Assembly (NCBI RefSeq): GCF_900101625.1
Contig: NZ_FMYZ01000002.1
Location: forward strand, 62,001 to 126,000
From: Cupriavidus sp. YR651
GTDB taxonomy: Bacteria > Pseudomonadota > Gammaproteobacteria > Burkholderiales > Burkholderiaceae
Direction: 5' to 3'
DNA: 64,000 bases
In this document: in pieces, positions 26,195 to 37,962 of the stretch
Layout: every line of letters begins with the position of its first letter
Position numbering within the stretch: the stretch's first letter is position 1
Made by a program: the position numbers and the translations under genes
The notes under the pieces: generated by a model
Database searches by the model: none
What the model was told of the DNA's origin: nothing
Seen by the model: only the letters and a program-made list of their open reading frames with translations

Positions 26195-27580
26195 TCAGCG
26201 CAGCAACAGCTTCAGCATCGACTCGAAGCGCTTGCCATACGGCGGCTTGAGCAGGCCGGCGCCATTCAGGCTGGCCTGATGGAACACCGGCTTGAGCTTG
26301 GAAAACGTCTCGAAGCCCGCCTCGCCGTGATAGGCGCCCATGCCGCTCGGCCCCACGCCGCCGAACGGCAGGTCGTCCTGGGCGATATGGAATAGCGTGT
26401 CGTTGACGGTCACGCCGCCGGCCACGGTCTGGCGCATCACGCGATCGACCACCTCGGCGCCCTTGTCGAACACATACAGCGCCAGCGGGCGCGGGCGCGC
26501 ATTGACGAAGCCGATGGCCTCGCCCACGGTGCGATAGGTCACCACAGGCAGCACGGGCCCGAAGATCTCCTCCTGCATCGCCATCGCGTCATCCGGCACA
26601 TCCATCAGCAGCACGGGTGGCAGCCGGCGCGCGTCGGCATCCGGTGCGGCGTCGGTGAGCGGCACCACGCGCGCACCGGCCGCGCCGGCAGCCTCGATCA
26701 TCGACACCAGCCGCCCGAAGTGGCGCGGACTGATGATGCTCGTGTAATCGGGGTTGTGCGCGAGGCCGGGGTAAAGCCGGTTCACGCAGCGGCGCGCGGA
26801 TTCCACAAAGCGGTCGCGTTGCGCTTCGGGCACCAGCACGTAGTCGGGGGCGATGCAGGTCTGGCCCGCATTGAGCAGCTTGCCGACCAGGATCCGTTCC
26901 ACGGCGTGGTCGAAATCGGCGCCCGGTCCGACGATGGCCGGCGACTTCCCGCCCAGCTCCAGCGTTACCGGCGTCAGGTTGGCCGCGGCGGCGCGCATGA
27001 CGTGATGGCCGACGCTGGTCGATCCCGTGAACAGCAGGTGGTCGAACGGCAGCGCGGTGAATGTGCTGGCAACCTCGGCATCGCCATTGATGATCGCCAC
27101 CTCGTCCGGCGCAAACGTGGCCTGTACCAGCTGGGCGAACAGCGCCGAGAAGCGCGGTGTGTATTCCGATAGCTTGATCATCGCGCGGTTGCCGGCCACC
27201 AGCGCACCCGCAAGCGGGCCGACGGTCAGGAACAGCGGGTAGTTCCACGGCACCACGATGCCGATCACGCCCAGCGGCTGCGGCATCAGCCGCGAGCGCC
27301 CCGGCTTGAACCAGAGGCCGGTGCGGGCCCGGCGCACGCGCATCCAGCGCTTGCCGTGCCGCAGTGCATCATTGATGCCGGCGATGCTCGGAAAGGTCTC
27401 CAGCAGCGCGGTCTCCTGGCGGGGCCGGTTGGTGAAGTCATCGCTGATGGCGGTGGCGATCGCCTCCTGGTTGGCGTGCACGAGCCGCCGCAGCCGGCGC
27501 AGGCGATCCGCCCGGATTTCCCACGATGGGGTTTGATCGTGCCGCGACGCCGCGCGCATCGCGTCGAACACCGAGGACAT
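26195..27580 (-). CDS. Coniferyl-aldehyde-type aldehyde dehydrogenase
   Basis: NAD(P)-dependent aldehyde dehydrogenase of 461 residues. Catalytic Cys in NAGQTCIAPDY and general base Glu in TLELGGKSPAIVG; NAD-binding GSTSVGHHVM. The shorter length and the C-terminal segment DDLPFGGVGPSGMGAYHGEAGFETFSK place it in the coniferyl aldehyde dehydrogenase branch. The true substrate is unknown. ATG at 27580 (MSSVFDAM) is preferred to one six codons upstream. Divergent from a GMC oxidoreductase, so alcohol-to-acid oxidation is a plausible joint role. Confidence 0.85.
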   Translation of the reverse strand: MSSVFDAMRAASRHDQTPSWEIRADRLRRLRRLVHANQEAIATAISDDFTNRPRQETALLETFPSIAGINDALRHGKRWMRVRRARTGLWFKPGRSRLMPQPLGVIGIVVPWNYPLFLTVGPLAGALVAGNRAMIKLSEYTPRFSALFAQLVQATFAPDEVAIINGDAEVASTFTALPFDHLLFTGSTSVGHHVMRAAAANLTPVTLELGGKSPAIVGPGADFDHAVERILVGKLLNAGQTCIAPDYVLVPEAQRDRFVESARRCVNRLYPGLAHNPDYTSIISPRHFGRLVSMIEAAGAAGARVVPLTDAAPDADARRLPPVLLMDVPDDAMAMQEEIFGPVLPVVTYRTVGEAIGFVNARPRPLALYVFDKGAEVVDRVMRQTVAGGVTVNDTLFHIAQDDLPFGGVGPSGMGAYHGEAGFETFSKLKPVFHQASLNGAGLLKPPYGKRFESMLKLLLR

Positions 27581-27926
27581 GGCGGGGACTTCTCTCATTT
27601 TTGCGGTCTCCTTCTTCTCACCGGGGCAGGACTGATGGCCGACTGGTCTGGCTGGGGGTGCCAGATACCATCGCGCAACATAAGCGAACCCTTCGGTTAT
27701 CGCAATGGAGGGCTGCCCTCAAACGCAGGGGGCGGCCACGGCGGCCCGCGCGGCTCATGACGGTCGGTGCAGGGCGATGGCGGACGGCGCCCGTTCCGGC
27801 GTCCGCGCCGCTTCTCCCCCCCGGCGCCAGCGCCTACACTGAATTTTCGCGGCAGGCGCCCACCGGGACCGGGGGGCATGCCAGACCAGCATTGCCGTGC
27901 CGGACACCGGACTCACGGGGATACAG
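27581..27926. other. Divergent promoter region
   Basis: A 346-bp spacer between the aldehyde dehydrogenase and GMC genes with no convincing gene. It contains an imperfect inverted repeat around GCGAACCC-ttc-GGTTATCGC (about 27687-27706) that could bind a shared regulator. No clear -35/-10 boxes. Confidence 0.35.
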
Positions 27927-29609
27927 ATGGAAATGACCTTTGACTATCTCGTCGTGGGGGCCGGCTCCGCCGGCTGCGCGCTGGCTGGCCGGCTGGCCGA
28001 CAGCGGGAACGACAGCATCGGCCTCGTGGAGGCGGGGCAGCACGATCATCATGTGCTGGTCCGCACACCCGCGGCGTGCGCGGCCATCCTGCCGCGTGCG
28101 GGCGCGCGCAACTACGCCTACCAGACCGTGCCGCAGGACGGGCTGGACGGCCGGCGCGGCTACCAGCCTCGTGGCCGGGGCCTGGGCGGATCGTCATCCA
28201 TCAACGCCATGATCTACATGCGCGGCCGCCCCCGCGACTACGACGGCTGGGCCGCCGCCGGTTGCGATGGCTGGTCGTGGGACGACGTGCTGCCGTACTT
28301 CCGCCGCGCGGAGTGCAACGAGCGCGTGGCCGGCCATGACGACGATCCCCTGCACGGCGGCACCGGCCCGCTTCATGTCAGCGACCTGCGCTCGCCCAAT
28401 CCTTTCGGCCAGCATTTCATCGACGCCGCGCAGCTGGCTGGCTATCCGCGCAACGACGACTTCAACGGTGACGAGCAGGAGGGCGTGGGCTGGTTCCAGG
28501 TCACGCAGCACAACGGTGAACGCTGGAATGCCGCGCGCGCCTACCTGCATGGCGGCAACGCGCGCGACCGCGCCTGCAACGGCGGCCGTGCGCATCTGCA
28601 TGTGCTGACCGGCACCCAGGTGCTGCGCATCCTGTTCGAGGGGCGGCGTGCCGTCGGCGTGCTGGCGTGGCGCGATGGCCGCGAAGTCGTCCTGCACGCG
28701 CGACGCGAGGTCATCGTGTCGGCCGGGGCGTTCGGGTCGCCCCAGTTGCTGATGGCGTCAGGCATCGGCCCCGCCGCGCACCTGCGCGAACACGGCGTGG
28801 CCGTGGTGCACGACCTGCCCGGCGTCGGCGGCAACCTGCAGGACCACCTGGACGTCATCCTGCACAAGCGCGTGGCCGCGACGGAACTGTTCGGCCTGTC
28901 GCTGCGTGGCGCGGGCCACCTGGTGAGCGAGATATTGCGCTACCGGCGCGATCATTCCGGCATGCTGACGTCGAATTTCGCGGAAGCCGGCGCATTCCTG
29001 CGCAGCCGGCCGGATCTGGACGAGCCGGACCTGCAGCTCCACTTCGTGGTGGGCATGGCCGACGACCATATGCGGCACCTCAACCTGGGGCATGGCTATT
29101 CCTGCCACGTCTGCGGGCTGCGGCCGCGCAGCCGTGGCGAGGTCAGGCTGGCATCGCCCGACATGCGCGATGCCCCGCATATCGATCCCCGCTACCTGTC
29201 CGATCCACAAGACATGGAGGACCTGCTGGCCGGCGTGCGGATCGTGCGGCAGATCTTTGCCCAGCCGCCGCTGGCATCCTTTGGCGGCCGCGAGCTGTAT
29301 TCGGAGGGATTGCAGGCGGATGGCACCGACGACGATGCGGTGCGCGCGATGATCCGCCGTCGCGCGGACACGATTTACCATCCGGTGGGTACGTGCCGCA
29401 TGGGCATGGACCCGCTGGCCGTCGTGGATCCGCAGCTGCGCGTGCGGGGCGTGGAGGGGCTGCGTGTCGTGGACGCGTCCGTCATGCCGACGCTGATCGG
29501 CGGCAATACCAACGCGCCGTCGATCATGATCGGCGAGCGCGCCCACGATCTGATCCGCTATGCGCCCCACGTGACGCTGCGAATACGGGAGACAGTAGCC
29601 GCCGACTAG
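27927..29609 (+). CDS. GMC-family FAD-dependent alcohol oxidoreductase
   Basis: Protein of about 560 residues. FAD-binding GAGSAGCALAGRL at the start, GMC signature 1 in GRGLGGSSSINAMIYMRG, signature 2 in GAFGSPQLLMASGIGP, and the catalytic His near TIYHPVGTCRMG with Asn in GNTNAPSIM. It belongs to the choline dehydrogenase / AlkJ-like group that oxidises alcohols to aldehydes. ATG at 27927 with GGGGAT upstream; an in-frame GTG at 27897 is less likely. Paired head-to-head with an aldehyde dehydrogenase. Confidence 0.9.
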   Translation: MEMTFDYLVVGAGSAGCALAGRLADSGNDSIGLVEAGQHDHHVLVRTPAACAAILPRAGARNYAYQTVPQDGLDGRRGYQPRGRGLGGSSSINAMIYMRGRPRDYDGWAAAGCDGWSWDDVLPYFRRAECNERVAGHDDDPLHGGTGPLHVSDLRSPNPFGQHFIDAAQLAGYPRNDDFNGDEQEGVGWFQVTQHNGERWNAARAYLHGGNARDRACNGGRAHLHVLTGTQVLRILFEGRRAVGVLAWRDGREVVLHARREVIVSAGAFGSPQLLMASGIGPAAHLREHGVAVVHDLPGVGGNLQDHLDVILHKRVAATELFGLSLRGAGHLVSEILRYRRDHSGMLTSNFAEAGAFLRSRPDLDEPDLQLHFVVGMADDHMRHLNLGHGYSCHVCGLRPRSRGEVRLASPDMRDAPHIDPRYLSDPQDMEDLLAGVRIVRQIFAQPPLASFGGRELYSEGLQADGTDDDAVRAMIRRRADTIYHPVGTCRMGMDPLAVVDPQLRVRGVEGLRVVDASVMPTLIGGNTNAPSIMIGERAHDLIRYAPHVTLRIRETVAAD

Positions 29610-29632
29610 GCGGCGCCCGCCTCCCGCGTGGT

Positions 29633-31174
29633 TCAGCTGCGCATCTGGAACTGACCCACGGTCTCGCGCAGCTTGCCCGCCTGTTCATCCAGGGACTGGG
29701 CGGCTGCGGCCGCTTCTTCCACCAATGCCGCGTTCTGCTGCGTCACCTGGTCCATCTGGCCCACCGCGTGGCCCACCTGCTCGATGCCGGCGCTCTGTTC
29801 CTGCGACGCCGCGGCGATCTCCGCGATGATGTCCGACACGCGCTTCACGGCCTGGCGGATCTCCGTCATCGTGTTGCCCACGCCCTGCGCCTGGCTGGAG
29901 CCGGTGCGCACCGTATCGACCGAGCTCTCGATCAGTTCCTTGATCTCCTTGGCGGCGCTGGACGAGCGCTGCGCCAGGCTGCGCACCTCGCCGGCCACCA
30001 CGGCAAAGCCCCGGCCCTGTTCCCCGGCGCGCGCCGCTTCCACGGCGGCGTTGAGTGCCAGGATGTTGGTCTGGAACGCGATGCCCTCGATCAGCGTGGT
30101 GATTTCGGCGATGCGCTCCGAGCTGCCGCTGATGGCGCCCATCGTATCGACCATCTGCTGGACGGCATGATTGCCTTCGTCCGCGACCAGCGCCGCGTTG
30201 GACGCGAGCGAGCTCGCCTGGCGGGCGTTATCCGCGTTCTGGCGCACGGTGGTGGTCAGCTCCTCCATGCTCGATGCGGTCTCTTCCAGCGATGCGGCCT
30301 GTTGCTCCGTGCGGGCGGACAGGTCGGTGTTGCCGGCGGCGATCTGCGCGGCGGCCACGCTGACGGAATCGCTGGACTGGCGCACGTCGCGCAGCGTCTG
30401 CCCGACGCGCTCGATCAGCGTATTGAACGACTGCGCGGTCAGGCCGATTTCATCGAGCTGGCCGACCGTCGCCCGGTGATCGAGGTCCAGCGACTGGCTG
30501 ACATGCAGCAGCGTGCCCTGGATGTCTTCCAGGCTGTGCCGGATCCGGCGGTAGAGCGACAACGCCATGAAGCCCGTGAACAGGACGGATGCGGCGATGA
30601 CGGTCAGGAACACGCGCACGGACCACTTGTGCTGCACCTTGTTGTCCGCCACGGTCTCGTCGCCGAGCTTCGTGTTGTACGCGACATGCTCGTCGATGGC
30701 CTTGCGCAGCGCGATCGAAGCGTCGTGCATGGCGCCGGCGGTCAGCATTTGCTGCGTGGCGGCGTAGTCGTTGTTATTGGAGCGATCGAAGAATGCGGCG
30801 AATTCGTCGCGATAGCGCTTGCCCGCGGCGCGATCGGCTGCGAGCAGCTTGCGATCGGTATCGTCGGCGATGTCATCGCGCTCATAGACCGCCAGCAACT
30901 CGTCGAAGCGTTGGCCGCTCTTGGCCAGCAGCGCTTCGGCCTGGGCCTTCGCCGCGGTGTCGTCGGTCATCGCGTGGCGGTACAGCCCTTCACGCATGTT
31001 GCCCACGGCATCCGCGACGGCGTTCAGGTGCCGCACGCTGCCCAGCGTGTTGTCGTTGAAGAAATCGAAGCGTTGTTGCGATCGATTGAGTTGCCAGATG
31101 CCGCCGAGGCCGACGAAAAGCAGGGCAAGCAAGGCGAGGGAAAGCGTAAGAAGCAGGCGTTTGCTGATGTTCAT
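29633..31174 (-). CDS. Methyl-accepting chemotaxis protein
   Basis: Chemoreceptor of 513 residues: TM1 (about 9-30), periplasmic four-helix-bundle sensor (about 31-185), TM2 (about 186-205), HAMP (about 206-260) and a signalling domain with the highly conserved tip [20 protein letters not shown] and [21 protein letters not shown]. No C-terminal NWETF-type pentapeptide, so CheR/CheB would bind elsewhere. ATG at 31174 (MNISKR). The ligand is unknown. Confidence 0.93.
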   Translation of the reverse strand: MNISKRLLLTLSLALLALLFVGLGGIWQLNRSQQRFDFFNDNTLGSVRHLNAVADAVGNMREGLYRHAMTDDTAAKAQAEALLAKSGQRFDELLAVYERDDIADDTDRKLLAADRAAGKRYRDEFAAFFDRSNNNDYAATQQMLTAGAMHDASIALRKAIDEHVAYNTKLGDETVADNKVQHKWSVRVFLTVIAASVLFTGFMALSLYRRIRHSLEDIQGTLLHVSQSLDLDHRATVGQLDEIGLTAQSFNTLIERVGQTLRDVRQSSDSVSVAAAQIAAGNTDLSARTEQQAASLEETASSMEELTTTVRQNADNARQASSLASNAALVADEGNHAVQQMVDTMGAISGSSERIAEITTLIEGIAFQTNILALNAAVEAARAGEQGRGFAVVAGEVRSLAQRSSSAAKEIKELIESSVDTVRTGSSQAQGVGNTMTEIRQAVKRVSDIIAEIAAASQEQSAGIEQVGHAVGQMDQVTQQNAALVEEAAAAAQSLDEQAGKLRETVGQFQMRS

Positions 31175-31468
31175 GAGGCGTTTGCGGCACATGCTTGTGG
31201 CACGGCAGCCCGTTGATGGCGACTTGGGGTATGCAGCAGGCCGGAGCCCGTCGCCTCAAGGTTTACGGCAGGGCCGACGGCGCCTGAAGGTGCAGTATGT
31301 GCACTGCAGCATCGACTGTGCGAAGTCCGCACGGGACGTTTGAAACGCTGGGCTGCCCACGGGGAGCGCGAATCACCGGATCAGTCATGGGAGGGCGGAC
31401 GGGCGCGTCAGGCCTGCATCCCGTCCGGGGTGAGCGGTGAATCCGGTGAATCCAGCGAATCGGGCGAT
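31175..31468. other. Spacer between chemoreceptor and aidB-like gene
   Basis: A 294-bp stretch upstream of the chemoreceptor start. No convincing gene; several short GAATC repeats (GTGAATCC, GCGAATCG, GCGATTCA around 31436-31470) are visible. Confidence 0.35.
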
Positions 31469-33184
31469 TCAGGCCGGCCAGGCGCGATTGGCGATACGCA
31501 GGAGCGTGCCCGAATCGGCATCGAGCGTACCGAACACGCGCCCGTGCTGGCGGCCAAGGCGGCTGGCGACAAACTGCTCGGCCGATTCGGGGTCGCCATG
31601 CGCCAGCATCAGTGCCGCCTGCGCCGTCAGGACGAGGCCCTGCGCAAACCGGCGGCCGCTGGCCTCCAGGTGCTCCGCGGGTTCGCGCAGCATCGCCTGC
31701 AGGGACGCCAGCTCCGCGCGCACGGCGGCGTGGCCGTTGGCCAACCGCGCCAGGTCCTGCAGGATGCGCGCGCCATCCTCGGGATTGCGCTGCAACGCGC
31801 GCAGGACATCGAGGCACATGATGTTGCCCGAGCCCTCCCAGATCGAGTTCACCGGCGCCTCGCGATAGAGGCGCGCCATCGGGCCTTCCTCGACGTAGCC
31901 GTTGCCGCCCCAGACTTCCATGGCCTCGCCGGTGGCCTCCAGCGCGCGCTTGCAGATCCAGAACTTGGCCGCCGGCGTCACCACGCGCTTCCACGCGGCG
32001 GCGAGCGGATCGTCATCGGCTTGCTCGAACGCATTCGCCAGCGCCATCATCAGCAGGGTGGCGGCTTCCGATTCCAGCGCCAGGTCCGCCAGCACGTTGC
32101 GCATGAGCGGCTGATCCGCGAGCAACCGGCCGAACGCCATGCGATGGCGCGCGTGATGCAGCGCCTGCACCAGTCCCGCGCGCAGCAGTCCCGCGCTGCC
32201 GATCACGCAGTCGAGCCGCGTGCTGGTGGCCATCTCGATGATGGTGGGGATGCCACGCCCTTCCTCGCCGATCAGGATGCCCGTGGCGCCGCGGAATTCC
32301 ACTTCGCTGCTGGCGTTGGAGCGATTGCCAAGCTTGTCCTTGAGCCGCTGGATCAGGATGGGATTCTTGCTGCCGTCATCGCGGAAGCGCGGCACGAAGA
32401 AGCACGACAGTGGACCATCGGCGGCGCCCATGCGGGCGACCACGAGATGTGCGTCGCACATCGGCGCGGAGAAGAACCACTTGTGGCCCGTCAGCGCGTA
32501 TTCCGCCCCGCGGCCCTCGCCACGAACCGGCATGGCGACGGTGGTGTTGGCGCGTACGTCGGACCCGCCCTGTTTCTCCGTCATGCCCATGCCGATCAGG
32601 ATCGCGGTCTTCTCGCGCCACGGCAGGTCGCGGGCGTCGTGGCCGGCGGCGTAGAGCCGCGGTTCGAGGTCGCGGAACAGCGCCGGTTCCTTGCGCAGCA
32701 CAGGGATGCTCGCGAAGGTCATCGTGGTCGGGCACAGGGATCCCGACTCGATCTGCGATTGCAGGAAGTAGCCCGCCGTGCGCGCGGCCCATGCGCCCGC
32801 GCGCGGTTGCGCGAAGGGCAGCGACTGCAGTTGCTGGCTGCGCAGCAGCGTCAACAATTCGTGCCATGCCGGATGAAAGGCAATCTGGTCGATCCGCTCG
32901 CCCGTGCGGCTGTGGGTATGGAGTTCCGGCGTGAGACGGTTGGCGTCGGCAGCCCAGGCCTGCACATCGGGTTGGCCCAGCCGCGCGCCGAAGGTGGACA
33001 GCGTCTCCGCGTGCCAGCCGCCGCCCACCCGGTCCAGCGCGGTCCGCAGCGTCGCGTCCGTCTCGAACAGGTTGTAGTGCGCGAGGTCGGGAACCTGGTT
33101 GAAGACGGTGTGGGTCTGCGCGGAGCCGGCGAGCACGTCTGCGGGGATACCGGCAGGGGAATCGGCGGCGGGAAGGGCGGTCAT
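31469..33184 (-). CDS. AidB-like acyl-CoA dehydrogenase family protein
   Basis: Protein of 571 residues, long for an acyl-CoA dehydrogenase and typical of the AidB branch (alkylation-response, isovaleryl-CoA dehydrogenase homologue). Visible: GMGMTEKQGGSDVRANTT and LTGHKWFFSAPMCD (FAD region), and WGGNGYVEEGPMARLYREAPVNSIWEGSGNIMCLDVLRAL near the C-terminus, in two adjacent conserved parts. ATG at 33184 has AGGAG 7 nt upstream. AidB of E. coli binds DNA and is thought to protect it from alkylation; whether this copy does so is open. Confidence 0.87.
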   Translation of the reverse strand: MTALPAADSPAGIPADVLAGSAQTHTVFNQVPDLAHYNLFETDATLRTALDRVGGGWHAETLSTFGARLGQPDVQAWAADANRLTPELHTHSRTGERIDQIAFHPAWHELLTLLRSQQLQSLPFAQPRAGAWAARTAGYFLQSQIESGSLCPTTMTFASIPVLRKEPALFRDLEPRLYAAGHDARDLPWREKTAILIGMGMTEKQGGSDVRANTTVAMPVRGEGRGAEYALTGHKWFFSAPMCDAHLVVARMGAADGPLSCFFVPRFRDDGSKNPILIQRLKDKLGNRSNASSEVEFRGATGILIGEEGRGIPTIIEMATSTRLDCVIGSAGLLRAGLVQALHHARHRMAFGRLLADQPLMRNVLADLALESEAATLLMMALANAFEQADDDPLAAAWKRVVTPAAKFWICKRALEATGEAMEVWGGNGYVEEGPMARLYREAPVNSIWEGSGNIMCLDVLRALQRNPEDGARILQDLARLANGHAAVRAELASLQAMLREPAEHLEASGRRFAQGLVLTAQAALMLAHGDPESAEQFVASRLGRQHGRVFGTLDADSGTLLRIANRAWPA

Positions 33185-33418
33185 GGCGTCTCCTGGCTGC
33201 GTGGTTGGCATTGCGACGAGGACAGCTAGGGGCATGGTACGGCAACTGCCGCGTTCGGAAAACGCGCGATCCCCCTGCGGGATGCGCCGCGATACGCACA
33301 TCGACGCATTCGTGCAGCGCAGCATCGGCCGGTCGATACCCTGGCGCACGACAGCTGCAACAAAATTCAAGGTGGCGCGGGGCGGGGGCTTGTGCTTAAA
33401 TTCACCCCGTTGGATGAA

Positions 33419-35500
<2,082 letters not shown>

Positions 35501-35674
35501 GAACGCAAGAATCACAAGCGGTAGGCAGTTCCTTGCAGTCAGGGGCATGGCATCGCGCCATGCCCTGCAGTACCCCGAGTCCCGCCCGCGGCGCCCCCAC
35601 GCGGCGCGGCGGAATTCACCAACAGGAGGCCGCGCGCACGCCAACCGATTCGGCGTCGCCGGCAGAACAAGCCC

Positions 35675-36886
35675 ATGACAGCAGTACAGTCCTTCGATGT
35701 CGCCATCCTCGGTGCCGGCCTGGCCGGGCGGTTATCCGCCTGGTTGCTGGTGCGCGCGGGCGCCCGCGTGGCGCTGGTCGAGCGTGGCAGCCCGGATGGA
35801 AGCGGATCGGCCGCGCACGTGGCCGCGGCCATGCTGGCCCCGCTGGCGGAGTCCGCGATTGCGGAGCGGCGCATCGTCGACCTCGGCGTTGCCAGTGTCG
35901 ATCTGTGGCGCACCTGGCTCGCGCAATTGCCCGAGCCGGTTTTCTTCCAGGAAGACGGCACGCTGGTGGTCTGGCACGCGCGGGACCGCAGCGAGGTGTC
36001 GCTGTTTACCGGCCGCATGCGCGCCGTGGCGCCGCCCGAGCTGGTGCAGCAACGGCTGCGCGCGCTGGACGGAAACGGCGTGGCGGCGGTAGAGCCGGCG
36101 CTGGCCGGACGGTTTCCGCAGGGCCTGCTGCTGCAGGGCGAAGGCCAGCTCGACAACCGTGGCGCGATGCGGGCGCTGCTGTCGTGCGCGGTCGAGGAAG
36201 GCCTGCATTGCGTATGGGAAGCCGGCGAGATCGACGCCGATGCATTACCGGGGCTTGGTATCCGCGCCGATGTGGTGCTGGACTGCCGCGGGCTGGGCGC
36301 TCGCGCGGCGTGGGCCAATCGCGCCACCGAAGGCGGTGTGGCGATGCCGGGCCTGCGCGGCCTGCGCGGCGAGGTCATCCGCGTGCATGCGCCCGATGTG
36401 ACATTGCACCGGCCCGTCAGGCTTCTGCATCCGCGCTACCCGATCTACATCGCGCCCAAGCCGAATGACCTCTACGTGATCGGCGCGACCGAGATCGAGA
36501 GTGAGGACGATTCGCCGATGAGCGTGCGCTCCGCGCTGGAACTGCTGTCGGCGGCGCATTCGCTGCACCCGGCGTTTGGCGAGGCGCGCGTGCTGGAACT
36601 CAACGTGCAGCGCCGCCCCACACGGCCGGACCACTTGCCGGCGATTCGCGTCGACCAGCAGGCGCGCGTGGTGCGCGTCAACGGGCTGTATCGCCACGGC
36701 TGGCTGATTGCGCCTGCCGTCACCGAGGCCGCCTGTGCCGTGGTGCGTGCCTTGCTGGCTGGCGACCCGGCCGCCCATGCGGTGCCGGCGGCGATCCGCT
36801 GGCCGGGCATGATCGAGGCCGTGTGCGAGCCCGGATCGCGCACGCACGGCGCGGCGGCAGAGGCCGCCGGCGGCCTGCTGCACTAA
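35675..36886 (+). CDS. thiO: Glycine oxidase ThiO (FAD-dependent)
   Basis: Protein of 403 residues of the DAO family. FAD-binding DVAILGAGLAGRLSAWLLVRAG at the start and a C-terminal NGLYRHGWLIAPAVTEAAC typical of ThiO. It makes dehydroglycine for the thiazole ring. The 174-nt gap after thiC holds no gene. Followed 22 nt later by thiS. Confidence 0.93.
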   Translation: MTAVQSFDVAILGAGLAGRLSAWLLVRAGARVALVERGSPDGSGSAAHVAAAMLAPLAESAIAERRIVDLGVASVDLWRTWLAQLPEPVFFQEDGTLVVWHARDRSEVSLFTGRMRAVAPPELVQQRLRALDGNGVAAVEPALAGRFPQGLLLQGEGQLDNRGAMRALLSCAVEEGLHCVWEAGEIDADALPGLGIRADVVLDCRGLGARAAWANRATEGGVAMPGLRGLRGEVIRVHAPDVTLHRPVRLLHPRYPIYIAPKPNDLYVIGATEIESEDDSPMSVRSALELLSAAHSLHPAFGEARVLELNVQRRPTRPDHLPAIRVDQQARVVRVNGLYRHGWLIAPAVTEAACAVVRALLAGDPAAHAVPAAIRWPGMIEAVCEPGSRTHGAAAEAAGGLLH

Positions 36887-36908
36887 CAGAAAGACCCAGG
36901 ACACCATC

Positions 36909-37106
36909 ATGGAAATCCTGCTCAATGGCCGACCGCTGGTCCTTGCCGATGCCGCCACGCTGGCGGACGCGGTGACGGCGGCCGCCATCGCGCCGCCGTT
37001 TGCCGCGGCGGTGAACGGCCAGTTCGTGCCGCGCGCCGCGCATGCGGCCACGCCACTCTCCACTGGCGACCAGATCGATCTCGTGCAACCCGTGACGGGA
37101 GGCTGA
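36909..37106 (+). CDS. thiS: Sulfur carrier protein ThiS
   Basis: Protein of 65 residues with a beta-grasp fold, starting MEILLNGRPL and ending in the required di-glycine VTGG, which is activated and carries sulfur for the thiazole. Normal length. It lies between thiO and thiG. Confidence 0.95.
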   Translation: MEILLNGRPLVLADAATLADAVTAAAIAPPFAAAVNGQFVPRAAHAATPLSTGDQIDLVQPVTGG

Positions 37107-37113
37107 ACCCATC

Positions 37114-37962
37114 ATGACCTTCGAACCTGCTGAAACCCTGCGCGATCCGTTCGTGCTCTACGGCGAATCGTTCGCCTCCCGCCTGCTGCTCGGCACGGCG
37201 CGTTACCCATCGCCCGCCACGCTGCAGGCCGCCGTGGAGGCATCGCGCCCGGCCATGGTGACCGTGGCCCTGCGCCGCCAGACCGCGGTGGGCCACGGCG
37301 ACGGCCAGACGCTGGGCGGACAGGCGTTCTGGCAGATGCTGCGCACGCTTGGCGTGCCGGTGCTGCCGAACACGGCTGGTTGCTTTACCGCGCAGGAAGT
37401 CATCACCACGGCGATGATGGCGCGCGAAGTCTTCGAGACCGACTGGATCAAGCTGGAACTGATCGGCGACGACTACACGCTGCAGCCGGACACGCTGAAC
37501 ATGCCGGCCGTGGCCGAGACGCTGGTCAAGGAGGGCTTCAAGGTGCTGCCGTACTGCACCGAGGACCTGGTGCTGTGCCGCCGCCTGCTCGATGTGGGGT
37601 GCCAGGCGCTGATGCCGTGGGCCGCGCCGATCGGCACGGGCCGTGGCGCTGTGAATCCACATGCCATGCGCACGCTGCGCGACCGCTTGCCGGACACACC
37701 GCTGATCGTCGACGCGGGCCTGGGCTTGCCATCACACGCTGCACAGGTGCTGGAGTGGGGCTATGACGGCGTGCTGCTGAACACCGCCGTGGCCCAGGCC
37801 GCCTATCCGGTGAACATGGCGCGCGCGTTCGCGCTGGCCGTGGAGGCAGGGCGCACCGCCTATCTGGCCGGTCCGATGCCCGAGCGCGAGGTGGCGCAAG
37901 CCAGCACGCCGGTGGTGGGCATGCCGTTCTGGCACGCCGAGGGCGCGGAGGATCGCACATGA
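37114..37962 (+). CDS. thiG: Thiazole synthase ThiG
   Basis: TIM-barrel enzyme of 282 residues. The Schiff-base Lys is in WIKLELIGDD; other marks are SRLLLGTARYPSP, LPNTAGCFTAQE, LMPWAAPIGTGRG and IVDAGLGLPSHAAQVLE with DGVLLNTAVAQA. It condenses DXP, ThiS thiocarboxylate and dehydroglycine. Its stop overlaps the thiE start (ATGA). Confidence 0.96.
   Translation: MTFEPAETLRDPFVLYGESFASRLLLGTARYPSPATLQAAVEASRPAMVTVALRRQTAVGHGDGQTLGGQAFWQMLRTLGVPVLPNTAGCFTAQEVITTAMMAREVFETDWIKLELIGDDYTLQPDTLNMPAVAETLVKEGFKVLPYCTEDLVLCRRLLDVGCQALMPWAAPIGTGRGAVNPHAMRTLRDRLPDTPLIVDAGLGLPSHAAQVLEWGYDGVLLNTAVAQAAYPVNMARAFALAVEAGRTAYLAGPMPEREVAQASTPVVGMPFWHAEGAEDRT

Noticed and set aside
28667..31216. Open frame of 849 codons on the plus strand
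   Set aside because: It runs across the GMC gene in another frame and antisense to the chemoreceptor. The two real genes have clear family motifs; the product here is a His/Arg/Gly-rich shadow of GC-rich codons.
31340..33229. Open frame of 629 codons on the plus strand
   Set aside because: Antisense to the AidB-like gene; low-complexity Arg/Gln/His product without motifs.
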